Below, in pieces: positions 14,621 to 22,651 of a stretch of 23,405 nucleotides of DNA. Source of the stretch: Eubacteriaceae bacterium (lineage in GTDB: Bacteria > Bacillota > Clostridia > Eubacteriales > UBA1433). The first letter of the stretch is position 1. Each line of letters starts with the position of its first letter. The notes below the pieces were generated by a model that had not been told where the DNA came from, did no database searches, and saw nothing but the letters and a program-made list of their open reading frames with translations. The stretch spans positions 1 to 23,405 of the forward strand of contig JAAZOI010000098.1 of NCBI GenBank assembly GCA_012797825.1, read 5' to 3'. The translations under genes and the position numbers were made by a program.

Positions 14621-15640
14621 TTATATCTTTGTGCCGCAAATTTTGCAAAAAGCTGAATCTTTAGGCAGTTTGCATCCGCATTTTCTGCAGAATATTACTT
14701 CGTCTAAATTTGCTACATCTGCATTAATTAATTCTGCTTCCGTCTCTGCGGGTTGAAGTGCTAAGTTATTTTCATTATTTATAATATCTTTTTCATTTTC
14801 AGTTATGTAATTATCATTGATTGAATTTTGTAAAGCAAGTTCGCTGCTAATTAAGTTATTGCTTGCAGCATTAACATTGGCAGCCGAGTTATTCTTATTT
14901 TTTGATTTCTTGCTTAAAAATATGATTAAAACAACAACCCCGCCGATTGCCAATACGGCGATTATTATTCCCACAACTGCGCTTGCAGATAAAGGATTAG
15001 TAAGCGGCGGCAGCGGCTGAACATCATAAAAAGACACATTTTTATCTACAAAATTTTTAAGCGCCGTTTTTTGCGCACTTGTTATCTTTGTATTTGTAAG
15101 AGGTATTGTACTGAACGCAACATATTTCCCGTTAATTGTTGTAGCGTACATCTCTACATAATTTTTGTTTTTACTGTTGTATCCTTCAAAATGCAAATAA
15201 TAATATTTTGAGTTTTTATAAAGTGTGAGGGAAGATATTTCAAGCCCTGATTTTCTTAAATCGTCAATTACTCCACTTGAGTTCATTTTATCAAATTCAT
15301 CAGGATATTTTTTTAAAAATTCCGTTAAATTCGATATCTGTCTGCTTGAACTGTCTTCATATATCATAACTAAAATTTCCGACTTTTTATCTGTCATCAT
15401 ATCAGCGTAAATATTGCCGCTGTTAAACAGGTCTTTCAACTCCGCTAAATCAATACCATACTTCTTTATATCTGCGTCTTTTGATGTAGTGTCTCTTGTA
15501 AATACTATGTAATTGCTCGGAACAGTTATTTTTAAATTACCTTCTTCAAATGTGTATGTTCCTCCCTTTGCCGCAGATATGTTCACGGATGTTAAAAGTA
15601 AAGCAACAAATAAAATAATTAAAACAAATTTCTTTCTCAT
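14621..15640 (-). CDS. Secreted-domain membrane protein with C-terminal zinc ribbon (short paralogue)
   Basis: A 339-residue protein of unknown function. In order: a signal peptide (1-23, basic then hydrophobic, ending VNISAA), an extracytoplasmic domain at 25-212 (starts GGTYTFEEGNLKITVPSNY), a membrane helix at about 219-243, a basic stop-transfer (KKSKNKN), a low-complexity Asn/Glu-rich linker, and a zinc ribbon with Cys318, Cys321, Cys332 and Cys335 (FCRKCG...FCKICGTKI). The topology puts the ribbon in the cytoplasm. The ectodomain aligns without gaps to that of the upstream 601-residue protein, so the pair arose by duplication. The ribosome binding site is AGAGAGAAG. The ectodomain loosely recalls PsbP/DcrB-like lipid or surface domains, which is speculation. 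Confidence 0.88.
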   Translation of the reverse strand: MRKKFVLIILFVALLLTSVNISAAKGGTYTFEEGNLKITVPSNYIVFTRDTTSKDADIKKYGIDLAELKDLFNSGNIYADMMTDKKSEILVMIYEDSSSRQISNLTEFLKKYPDEFDKMNSSGVIDDLRKSGLEISSLTLYKNSKYYYLHFEGYNSKNKNYVEMYATTINGKYVAFSTIPLTNTKITSAQKTALKNFVDKNVSFYDVQPLPPLTNPLSASAVVGIIIAVLAIGGVVVLIIFLSKKSKNKNNSAANVNAASNNLISSELALQNSINDNYITENEKDIINNENNLALQPAETEAELINADVANLDEVIFCRKCGCKLPKDSAFCKICGTKI

Positions 15641-15673
15641 TTTCTTCTCTCTTTTCTATATTAATTAAACTGT

Positions 15674-17479
15674 TTAAAGTATCTTTGTTCCGCATTTATT
15701 GCAGAAAACCGAGTCTCCAAGGAGCATACTGCCGCATTTCCTGCAGAATATATGTCCCTTGTCTCCCTTTATATCATCTGCCGTTTCTGTTATTTCTGCG
15801 CTGTCTGCCTGCGGCTCAGTCGCAAACGCCAAAGTAGAGTTAGATACAATATTGTTATCAGTTGCTATATTTTCTTTAACGACAATATCACTCCTTGACT
15901 CCATTATTCTAATTAACTTTACTGATGTTTTTTTTGATAAACTCAAATATCCTTCTTTATAAAAATAATATAGCAGTAAATATCCTATTTGAATATCTTT
16001 TATGCTTAAATCTGTATCTTTCAGGTCTTGCCATATTAAAAAATCGTCAGTTGCCTTTGACAGAGATTTATATCCTTCCTCTTTCAAGGGTTCATATGAA
16101 TAAAGAGAAATTGCTTTATTATATAATTCCTTTGGTTCAGCGCATAATTTTATTATACGGTTAGCAATGCTTTCAGCTGTTTCCATTTCCTCTGCTTCAG
16201 TGAAATAATCCAGATATTTAAAGCTTTCTTTAAGCACTTCTCCTGTTAATTGGCTATCCAAAGTCTTCTGCCAATCAATAAACTCATTTTTAATATTCTT
16301 TTTATTAAACGAATATTCTTCAATAAAAGTTAGCGGATTAAAATCATTGTATGAATTTGCTAGCTTTATAATATCTCGTTTTTCTCTGTTATCCGAATAA
16401 TGATTCAGTTTATTAACTTCTAAAAGTTTTTCCGCTATTTTTGCGGATTTCCCAGCTTCTGTTTCTATAAAATAATTTAAAAGAAAATATCCTTTTTTAA
16501 CGTCATCTTTGCTCATTCCCTCGTTATTTAATAATATCCATTCATCATACATTTTTTCTTTGTTGCCGAGTGTAAAGTTAGAATGTTCAATATTAGTTAT
16601 TTGAAAGTTTATATCAAGCGCTAACGCTTCTTTTATTATCGTTTTATAATTATTATCTAAATTCTGTGATATATCTTGATCTATCGCTTCCAACTTTTCA
16701 ATTGCCGTTTCTTTAGGTATATGTACTGAATTTGCTTTTCTTTTTATAAAAGCAATAATGCCTCCGGCAATGCTAAAAAATAATGCTGTTGCCCCACCTA
16801 TTAAAGCTGCTTCAAATGGAGAGTCACTATTAGAATATCTTTTTACCGGCAGCGGCTGCACATCGTAAAAAGATACATCTTTATCCACAAAATTCTTAAG
16901 AGCAGTTTTTTGCGCGCTGGTTATTTTAGTATCTTCAAGCGGTATTGTACTGAAACCCACAAATTTCCCGTTTATCGTTGTAATATACATCTCAGCATAA
17001 TTTTTACTTATACTGTTATATCCTTCAAAATGTAAATAGTAATAACTTGAGTTTTTATAAAGTGTCATTGATGATACTTGAAAACCTGCTTTTTCGAAAT
17101 CTTTAATAACACTGCCTGATTTAATTTTGTCAAATTCGTCGGGATACTTTTTTAAATACTCGGTCAAATTCGGTATATCCCTGCTTGAGCTGTCTTGATA
17201 TATTACAACTAAAATTTCTGAATTTTTATCAGTAATCAAATTCGCATATATATTTTTTTCTTCATATAGCTTTTGCAACTGTTCTATATCAATTTCGTAT
17301 TTCTTTATATCTGCGTCTTTTGAAGTAGTATCTCTAGTAAATATTACGTAATTGCTCGGAACAGTTAATTTCAAATTTCCTTCTTCGAAAGTATATTTAC
17401 CGCCTCTTGCCGCATAAACATTCACAGATGTCAAAAGTAGAATAACAAATAAAATAACTAAAACAACCTTCTTTTTCAT
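15674..17479 (-). CDS. Secreted-domain membrane protein with helical repeats and C-terminal zinc ribbon (long paralogue)
   Basis: A 601-residue protein of unknown function. In order: signal peptide (1-24), ectodomain at 26-211 nearly identical in layout to that of the next gene, a membrane helix at about 222-245, then a large cytoplasmic helical region at about 255-530. That region has three Trp-led modules beginning at W314, W403 and W483, each followed by a hydrophobic block (GYFLLNYF, SFKYLDYF, GYLLLYYF) and a KLL/RII-type helix. A linker then leads to a zinc ribbon with Cys579, Cys582, Cys593 and Cys596. A module of the same type occurs in the first gene of the operon. The domain order suggests a membrane sensor or scaffold linking an outside domain to cytoplasmic repeats, which is inference. 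Confidence 0.88.
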   Translation of the reverse strand: MKKKVVLVILFVILLLTSVNVYAARGGKYTFEEGNLKLTVPSNYVIFTRDTTSKDADIKKYEIDIEQLQKLYEEKNIYANLITDKNSEILVVIYQDSSSRDIPNLTEYLKKYPDEFDKIKSGSVIKDFEKAGFQVSSMTLYKNSSYYYLHFEGYNSISKNYAEMYITTINGKFVGFSTIPLEDTKITSAQKTALKNFVDKDVSFYDVQPLPVKRYSNSDSPFEAALIGGATALFFSIAGGIIAFIKRKANSVHIPKETAIEKLEAIDQDISQNLDNNYKTIIKEALALDINFQITNIEHSNFTLGNKEKMYDEWILLNNEGMSKDDVKKGYFLLNYFIETEAGKSAKIAEKLLEVNKLNHYSDNREKRDIIKLANSYNDFNPLTFIEEYSFNKKNIKNEFIDWQKTLDSQLTGEVLKESFKYLDYFTEAEEMETAESIANRIIKLCAEPKELYNKAISLYSYEPLKEEGYKSLSKATDDFLIWQDLKDTDLSIKDIQIGYLLLYYFYKEGYLSLSKKTSVKLIRIMESRSDIVVKENIATDNNIVSNSTLAFATEPQADSAEITETADDIKGDKGHIFCRKCGSMLLGDSVFCNKCGTKIL

Positions 17480-17561
17480 TCTCTTCTCTCTTTCTGTATG
17501 TTAAAAAAATAAAATTAATCGATTGCGCCCACATTAGCCGATTGCATTTTATTCAAAAAGT

Positions 17562-17918
17562 CTAATGGCATTTCGGGCACGGTTTGTAACCCTCATCTTT
17601 TGCCGCTTCGACATTATAAATCCAATAACCTTTTTTGGTGTTTTGAAAAACTTCACAGTTATACGTATGATAATATTTAGTTTTATCGTCTATTACAATA
17701 CCGGCTGACTTATCAAAAAAATCATTTTCATGTTTTGCTTGAGTATATTTATAGTCAAGCAAAATACAGCAGAAAATTAAAATAATAATAACAATTGTAA
17801 AAATTATATTATTAAGTTTAACGTGTCTCACATCGTCGGATACTGCTATTTTTTTGCCGCAATACATGCAGAATTCGCTGTCACTTAAAATTTCTTTACT
17901 ACAATTACTGCACTTCAT
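17562..17918 (-). CDS. Single-pass membrane protein with N-terminal zinc ribbon and C-terminal Ada-like Cys/His motif
   Basis: A 118-residue protein of unknown function. It begins with a zinc ribbon (Cys3, Cys6, Cys17, Cys20), followed by a membrane helix at about 36-54. The C-terminal domain ends with YYHTYNC, then GYKPCPKC: His84, Cys88, Cys114 and Cys117 form a compact putative metal site like the short Ada-type motifs seen in secreted or nuclease-linked proteins. The topology would place the ribbon inside and the second motif outside. It begins 4 bp after the stop of the upstream gene, whose last codons contain its GGGAG ribosome binding site, so they are coupled. Confidence 0.85.
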   Translation of the reverse strand: MKCSNCSKEILSDSEFCMYCGKKIAVSDDVRHVKLNNIIFTIVIIILIFCCILLDYKYTQAKHENDFFDKSAGIVIDDKTKYYHTYNCEVFQNTKKGYWIYNVEAAKDEGYKPCPKCH

Positions 17919-17922
17919 ATAT

Positions 17923-18870
17923 TTAGCTCTCCCTTATTTTCGTTCCGCATTTATTGCAGAAAATCGAATCTTCAAGAAGTTTATTGCCGCATTTTCTGCA
18001 AAATAAAATCTCATTATCGCAGTTTGTTGCCGCCGGTTTATAGATATTTACGGGCATTTGCTTTTCTTGAGCAATTTGTGCGGGTTTATTTTCATTTGCC
18101 GTTGAATTTAAAGTTGTATTACTATCAGATGAAATATCAATAAACAGAGATTTTCTTTTTTTAAAATATATTAAATTAGGGATAACCCAAATACCGAGGT
18201 AAGCTATTAAGCTGACGAATAAAGCTGCGAATACGTTCATGTACTCAAGCAAATAGTCTGCGTAATTTAAAGTGTTTACAGCTAATGTATAAAATAATAA
18301 AACTATATTTAAATAATATCCTTCTTTTGTGAGCTTAAACATACATATATAAGTTAATACTATTAGAAAAATAGACAAAAAATCAAATAAATATACCCAG
18401 TCCGGAAGGGAACTATTATACGAATCATAATAAGACTTTAATATTGACCCCAGAGTAAAAAAAAGTCCTATTGGAAATCGGTAATAAATATAAAATTTCA
18501 GCCAATTGCAAGGCAGCGGATACTGCTCTATTCTCTGTTTGCGGCTGCTTTTATATGTCTCAATTATGCCTTTTTTATATTTTTCATATTGTTCAGAATA
18601 TTTTGCAGAATTAGTGCTATTCATCATTAGTAATTTGTCTGCAATTTTATCGGCTTTCTGCGTATCGCTTTTAAAATACTTCAATAAAAAATGGCCTGTC
18701 TGCATTTCATAAAACGTTGTTTGGTCAACTGCAAGCGCAAGCCATATTTCATATTCATTGTTTAAATTCTTCCCCGCAAGACGAAGTTTTTTATCCTCAT
18801 CAAGCTGGCCGTATTTTAAACAAACATTAATAGCGCTGTCATATTTGGAATTATAATAGGCATCCTCCAT
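17923..18870 (-). CDS. Polytopic membrane protein with N-terminal helical module and C-terminal zinc ribbon
   Basis: First gene of the operon; 315 residues, function unknown. The N-terminal 110 residues are cytoplasmic-type helices with one Trp-led module (W43, then GHFLLKYF and a KIADKLLMMN helix) matching the three in the 601-residue partner. Four membrane helices follow at about 125-144, 157-180, 185-203 and 210-236, then a basic stretch, an Asn/Thr/Ala-rich linker, and a zinc ribbon with Cys291, Cys294, Cys305 and Cys308 (FCRKCGNKL...FCNKCGTKI). No signal peptide is present. A GGGG-type ribosome binding site precedes the ATG, and a good promoter lies 80 bp upstream. The ribbon sequence is almost the same as in the two paralogues downstream. 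Confidence 0.87.
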   Translation of the reverse strand: MEDAYYNSKYDSAINVCLKYGQLDEDKKLRLAGKNLNNEYEIWLALAVDQTTFYEMQTGHFLLKYFKSDTQKADKIADKLLMMNSTNSAKYSEQYEKYKKGIIETYKSSRKQRIEQYPLPCNWLKFYIYYRFPIGLFFTLGSILKSYYDSYNSSLPDWVYLFDFLSIFLIVLTYICMFKLTKEGYYLNIVLLFYTLAVNTLNYADYLLEYMNVFAALFVSLIAYLGIWVIPNLIYFKKRKSLFIDISSDSNTTLNSTANENKPAQIAQEKQMPVNIYKPAATNCDNEILFCRKCGNKLLEDSIFCNKCGTKIRES

Positions 18871-18906
18871 TTTATATCCCCTTTATTCTTATTATTTTCT
18901 ATTTTC

Positions 18907-18968
18907 ATACGTACTTACAATAAATATTATATTTATCTATTCATAATATTTATTATAACTATACGTAT
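18907..18968. repeat. Compound inverted repeat at the zinc-ribbon operon promoter
   Basis: An inner perfect 12-bp pair AATAAATATTAT (18919-18930) / ATAATATTTATT (18943-18954) is nested in an outer pair ATACGTA (18907-18913) / TACGTAT (18962-18968). It covers the -10, part of the spacer and the transcription start of the operon, so it is well placed to be an operator for an unknown regulator, or to form a hairpin in the 5' leader. Confidence 0.65.
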
Positions 18969-18979
18969 ATATTTTGCAA
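18952..18979 (-). promoter_or_regulatory. Promoter of the zinc-ribbon operon
   Basis: The minus strand has TTGCAA (18979-18974), a 16-bp spacer, and a perfect TATAAT (18957-18952). It is the only good promoter ahead of the five minus-strand genes. Confidence 0.7.
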
Positions 18980-19102
18980 CATTATATGACCTAAATTTAT
19001 AAAAATTATATTTTTTTGATATCTGCAAATTGTTATAATAATTAATATAATCAATCAAAATAAGGATATAATATATAAACATATAAATTAACGAGGTGCC
19101 GC

Positions 19103-19615
19103 TTGTCAAAACAATTCATAATTGCCGATACCCATTTCGGTCATGAAAATATAATAGAATACGAAAACAGACCTTTTGCGTCTGTTGAAGAAATGGATAA
19201 ACAGTTAATATCCAATTGGAACAAAACAGTAAAGAAAAGAGATACAATATTTATGCTGGGAGACTTTGCTTTTGCTTCCAAAGAAAGAATAAAAGAGCTT
19301 GTAAATTCATTAAACGGCACTAAAATATTAGTGCTTGGCAATCATGACAAAACATACACTTATTCCTGGTGGAAAAAAGCGGGGTTTTATATGGTGTGCA
19401 AATATCCGATAATTATCGAGAAATTTCTTATCCTGTCTCATGAGCCGCTGTATACAAACACTAATATGCCTTATGTAAATATATTTGGGCATGTTCACGG
19501 CAATCCGCAATATCTTGATTATTCAAAATACCATTTTTGCGCATCAGCAGAACGCATAAACTACACGCCTATAGAGCTTAGTGAAATACTTGCTAAAATA
19601 GGTTTAAATACCTGA
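19103..19615 (+). CDS. Metallophosphoesterase (calcineurin-like)
   Basis: The 170-residue protein has the full set of dinuclear metal motifs: D9 and H11 in ADTHFGHEN, D54 in LGDFAF, N80 and H81 in LGNHDK, H113 in LSHEPL, and H130 and H132 in FGHVHG. Single-domain members of this size (DTHFGH type) are soluble phosphoesterases of unknown substrate, also common in phages. The start is TTG at 19103 with GAGGTG 4-5 nt upstream; an upstream GTG is in another frame. It is divergent from the zinc-ribbon operon and converges on the nitroreductase, 2 bp away at the stop codons. Confidence 0.92.
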   Translation: MSKQFIIADTHFGHENIIEYENRPFASVEEMDKQLISNWNKTVKKRDTIFMLGDFAFASKERIKELVNSLNGTKILVLGNHDKTYTYSWWKKAGFYMVCKYPIIIEKFLILSHEPLYTNTNMPYVNIFGHVHGNPQYLDYSKYHFCASAERINYTPIELSEILAKIGLNT

Positions 19616-19617
19616 TA

Positions 19618-20133
19618 TTATAAGTATTCCACTGTTTTATTTATTTCTTTTTTTGTATTGTGAAAAGCGTGCGGGCAGGCATCGTCAGACGGATAACCTG
19701 CGACAAGTATATTTATAAGAACAATATCCTGCGGTATATTAAATTCTTTTCTAATTAATTCTTCGTCAAAATTAGCTACCCATAATGTTCCGAGACCCAG
19801 GCTATGCGCCTCTAACATCATATGTGTGCAAACAATAGCGGGGTCAACCGCAGCGCCCGGACCTTTTCTGTTGTTTATCTCATGCCAGCTTTCATTTTTA
19901 TCATAACCTATTATAAAGAAACAGCTTGCTCCGAATGTATATCGTGTTGCGCCTTTCATCTTATTTACAGCTTCTTCGCTTTGAACTACATAAATTTTCT
20001 GCGGCTGATTGTTATGCGCTGTTGGCGCGATATTGCCCGCTGCCAGTATTTTTTCTATTTTCTCATTTTCCACTTTCTTATCGCTGTAAGAGCGAACCGA
20101 GTATCTTTGCTTTGCAAATTCCAAAAAATCCAT
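19618..20133 (-). CDS. Nitroreductase-family FMN oxidoreductase
   Basis: A 171-residue single-domain nitroreductase. The N-terminal block AKQRYSVRSYSDKKV and APTAHNNQPQ form the FMN phosphate and flavin contacts, and LGLGTLWVANFD is the conserved C-terminal block. Such proteins use NAD(P)H to reduce nitro compounds, quinones or flavins; the natural substrate is unknown. GGAGG lies 6 nt before the ATG. It is divergent from the Old Yellow Enzyme-type gene, and the 126-bp region between them probably holds both promoters, though neither stands out clearly. Confidence 0.92.
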   Translation of the reverse strand: MDFLEFAKQRYSVRSYSDKKVENEKIEKILAAGNIAPTAHNNQPQKIYVVQSEEAVNKMKGATRYTFGASCFFIIGYDKNESWHEINNRKGPGAAVDPAIVCTHMMLEAHSLGLGTLWVANFDEELIRKEFNIPQDIVLINILVAGYPSDDACPHAFHNTKKEINKTVEYL

Positions 20134-20259
20134 AAATACCTCCGCATTTTAAATAATTTATAAAAATTATAATATAATTAATTTGTATGCGATTATATAT
20201 TTTTATTGATTCATACTTTTATTTATTATAAACTATAAAACTAAACAACGGAGGTAAAT

Positions 20260-21252
20260 ATGTATAAATTGCTTCAGCCTTTAAATACAAATAAAATAAA
20301 ACTCAAAAACAGGCTAATAATGCCCCCCATGGCAACATCAAAGCCTGATAATTACGGCAAAGTCACAAAAGAATTACTGGACTACTACGATGAAAAATCT
20401 AAAGACGGATATTTTTCCGCTGTTATTATAGAACACAGTTTCATATCACCTGACGGCAGAGCTAAAATCGGTCAGCTTTCTATCGCAGATGACGATGTAA
20501 TAGAAGGTATAAGCCATCTTGCAAATACAATCCATTCAAACGGTTCTAAAGCGATAATGCAGATAAACCACGCCGGCTCGGGCGCAAAAAAAGAAGCCGT
20601 TAAAAATGAAGTTGTCGCCCCGTCTGCGATAGTTCACCCAGATAATGATGTTGTCCCAAGAGAACTTACGATGCGGGAAATTGAAGAAATTATTAAACAG
20701 TTTGCCTCAGCCGCCTCTCGTGTTAAAAAAGCGGGTTTCGACGGAGTGGAAATTCATTCGTGCCATGGTTATCTGCTAAACCAGTTTCTATCTCCTCTAT
20801 CAAATAAAAGAACCGATGAATACGGCGGGGATATATACAAAAGAATCAAAATGCACATCGAAGTTGTAAAAGCGGTGCGCGCTGCTGTCGGAGATGAATT
20901 TCCGATATTGTTAAGACTTGCGGGAAGCGATTATATGGATGGCGGCATAACAATAGAAGATTCAATAGTTGCCGCTGCTGAACTTGAAAAAGCGGGTGTT
21001 GATTTCTTTGATATATCAGGCGGTTTCTGCAAATACACTTTGCCTATATTTACTTCCCAGGGTTTCTTTTCAAATCTTTCTGAACAGATAAAAAAATCCG
21101 TAAGCATACCTGTCATACTAACCGGAGGCGTTACTGACATAATTGCCGCCGAAAATATCCTGAATGAAGGAAAAGCCGATTTAATAGGCGTCGGAAGAGC
21201 AGTGCTAAAAGATTCGCTTTGGGCTAAAAAGGCCATTGAAAGTCTTAAATAA
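20260..21252 (+). CDS. NADH:flavin oxidoreductase, Old Yellow Enzyme family
   Basis: A 330-residue TIM-barrel FMN enzyme that should reduce activated C=C bonds. Motifs seen: KNRLIMPPMAT near the N-terminus, MQINHAG at 100-106, the substrate-binding pair His166 and His169 in GVEIHSCHGYLLNQFLSP followed by RTDEYGG, and the phosphate-binding end VILTGGV with IGVGRA. It lacks the Fe-S and FAD/NADH domains found in FadH and BaiCD-type enzymes, so it is a stand-alone barrel of the YqjM/NamA type. GGAGG precedes the ATG. It is a single-gene transcript. Confidence 0.93.
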   Translation: MYKLLQPLNTNKIKLKNRLIMPPMATSKPDNYGKVTKELLDYYDEKSKDGYFSAVIIEHSFISPDGRAKIGQLSIADDDVIEGISHLANTIHSNGSKAIMQINHAGSGAKKEAVKNEVVAPSAIVHPDNDVVPRELTMREIEEIIKQFASAASRVKKAGFDGVEIHSCHGYLLNQFLSPLSNKRTDEYGGDIYKRIKMHIEVVKAVRAAVGDEFPILLRLAGSDYMDGGITIEDSIVAAAELEKAGVDFFDISGGFCKYTLPIFTSQGFFSNLSEQIKKSVSIPVILTGGVTDIIAAENILNEGKADLIGVGRAVLKDSLWAKKAIESLK

Positions 21253-21257
21253 AAATC

Positions 21258-21285
21258 AAACCGCCTAAGCATAGGCGGTTTTTTA
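21258..21285. terminator. Bidirectional intrinsic terminator
   Basis: AAACCGCCTA (21258-21267) pairs with TAGGCGGTTT (21272-21281) around AGCA, with T-rich flanks on both strands. It lies between convergent genes and abuts the stop codon of the MFS gene. Confidence 0.95.
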
Positions 21286-22485
21286 TTTTTCTGTTTCATT
21301 TATTTCTATTTTAATTTGTCTTGATAATATAAAGTTAATTACAGCTATGCCGGCTGCAGCCATAAATACGTATTCATATCCGAATTTTGTCCAAAGCAGC
21401 CCGCCGAAAAACGGTATTGTCATCGCGACAACATGGTCCAGGCTTGTTCCCGCAGCAAGTGTACGTGATACGTCATCGGGATGAACGGCAATTTTTTTAA
21501 GGTAAGTTGACCTTGCCATATCTACAGCAGACATGGAATTATCTATAACGTAGCATGCGGCAATTATAATAACAGCTATATTAGGAGCGGCTAATTTGTC
21601 CGCAAAAGCATACCCCATACAAATGAATATTAAAAGTATGGCTGTAAGCGACAAAATAAACCTCTCGCCTTTTATATCTATCGCTTTTCCGACAATCGTT
21701 CTTGTCATGATGCTGACAGCCGCTATTATTAACCCCAAAATGGCAAACTGCGGCGGATCAACATTATACATCTGTATAAGCACCCAGGGAGCGAATGTTA
21801 AAAATATCTGTTTTCTCGCGCCGTTTACTATGCTTAATATGTAAAAAAGAGTATATTTTTTCCTGAATATTAATTTATTCTTTTTCACGGAAGTCTTATT
21901 TATCTTAATGCGCATTACCACAATAGCGCCAAGCAAATAAAAAACGGATGCTATAATAAATGAAATTTTATAATTAAAACTTAAAAACTTAAATCCTGCC
22001 CATATTATGCCATATCCTATAATTGTCGCAAAAAGGTTGTATGCCGCATAGCGGCCGAGTCTCATTCCGTAATTTTCATTTTTGGATAAGTTCATGCCTA
22101 TAACAGGCGTAAGCGGAAGCATCATATGAAGACCAAGATTATTGATAATCATCCATACAACAAGCAAAGCGAAACTCGGAGATAACAACCCAAGCCCTGC
22201 CGCACCCACCGCGGTTATTATAGCGCCTATGCTGAACAGCTTTACATCACCTAAAAATGCCAGAGAACTTATAACTATAAAAATTAAAGCTCCCGGCAGT
22301 TCGCGGGGAAACTCAAGCATACCTCTTGCTTGCGCAGATAAATGATATGTATCGCTTAAAAAATTATTAAATATCGTTGAATATATTCCCGTAGCGATTC
22401 CTAAAAAAATACCTACGGCTAAAAAGTATTTAAAATCTTTGTCATTCTCAAAATTTATTATTTTGTTAAGTTTATTTTTAATCAT
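21283..22485 (-). CDS. Major facilitator superfamily transporter
   Basis: A 400-residue protein with about 12 hydrophobic helices in two halves joined by a basic loop near 190-205 (RIKINKTSVKKNK), as in MFS permeases. A charged stretch GMRLGRYAAYN near 140 corresponds to the family's loop region. The substrate cannot be inferred. A short cytoplasmic N-terminus precedes helix 1. On the minus strand a TATAAT at 22523-22518 is a likely -10 with a poor -35. It converges on the flavin oxidoreductase gene and is transcribed alone. Confidence 0.9.
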   Translation of the reverse strand: MIKNKLNKIINFENDKDFKYFLAVGIFLGIATGIYSTIFNNFLSDTYHLSAQARGMLEFPRELPGALIFIVISSLAFLGDVKLFSIGAIITAVGAAGLGLLSPSFALLVVWMIINNLGLHMMLPLTPVIGMNLSKNENYGMRLGRYAAYNLFATIIGYGIIWAGFKFLSFNYKISFIIASVFYLLGAIVVMRIKINKTSVKKNKLIFRKKYTLFYILSIVNGARKQIFLTFAPWVLIQMYNVDPPQFAILGLIIAAVSIMTRTIVGKAIDIKGERFILSLTAILLIFICMGYAFADKLAAPNIAVIIIAACYVIDNSMSAVDMARSTYLKKIAVHPDDVSRTLAAGTSLDHVVAMTIPFFGGLLWTKFGYEYVFMAAAGIAVINFILSRQIKIEINETEK

Positions 22486-22651
22486 TGATTTTAATCCCTT
22501 TAAACATATCGGAAAACATTATAACTTAAATAATTAAATAAATAAAGATTGCAAAATATACTAAATAATTATTTGCAAATATAATTAGTTTATATACTTG
22601 CTTGTTTTTCTTCATATATATTTACTATCTCAAAAAAAGAGGTGAATGTAT

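Noticed and set aside
19607..19628. AATAC/GTATT hairpin between the convergent metallophosphoesterase and nitroreductase genes
   Set aside because: The stem is 5 bp, AT-rich and has no T-tract, so it is too weak to call a terminator.
20134..20259. Divergent promoters between the nitroreductase and Old Yellow Enzyme-type genes
   Set aside because: They must exist, but the best candidate (TTGATT with TATAAA) has a 15-bp spacer and no hexamer pair is convincing.
20260..21252. Bile-acid 7-alpha-dehydroxylation enzyme (BaiCD/BaiH)
   Set aside because: The protein has only the FMN barrel, lacks the Fe-S and FAD domains, and no other bai genes are present.
22549..22582. Repeated TTGCAAAATAT / TTGCAAATAT between the MFS gene and the M52-like gene
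   Set aside because: The copies are short and imperfect, and no -10 is properly spaced, so neither a promoter nor an operator can be supported.
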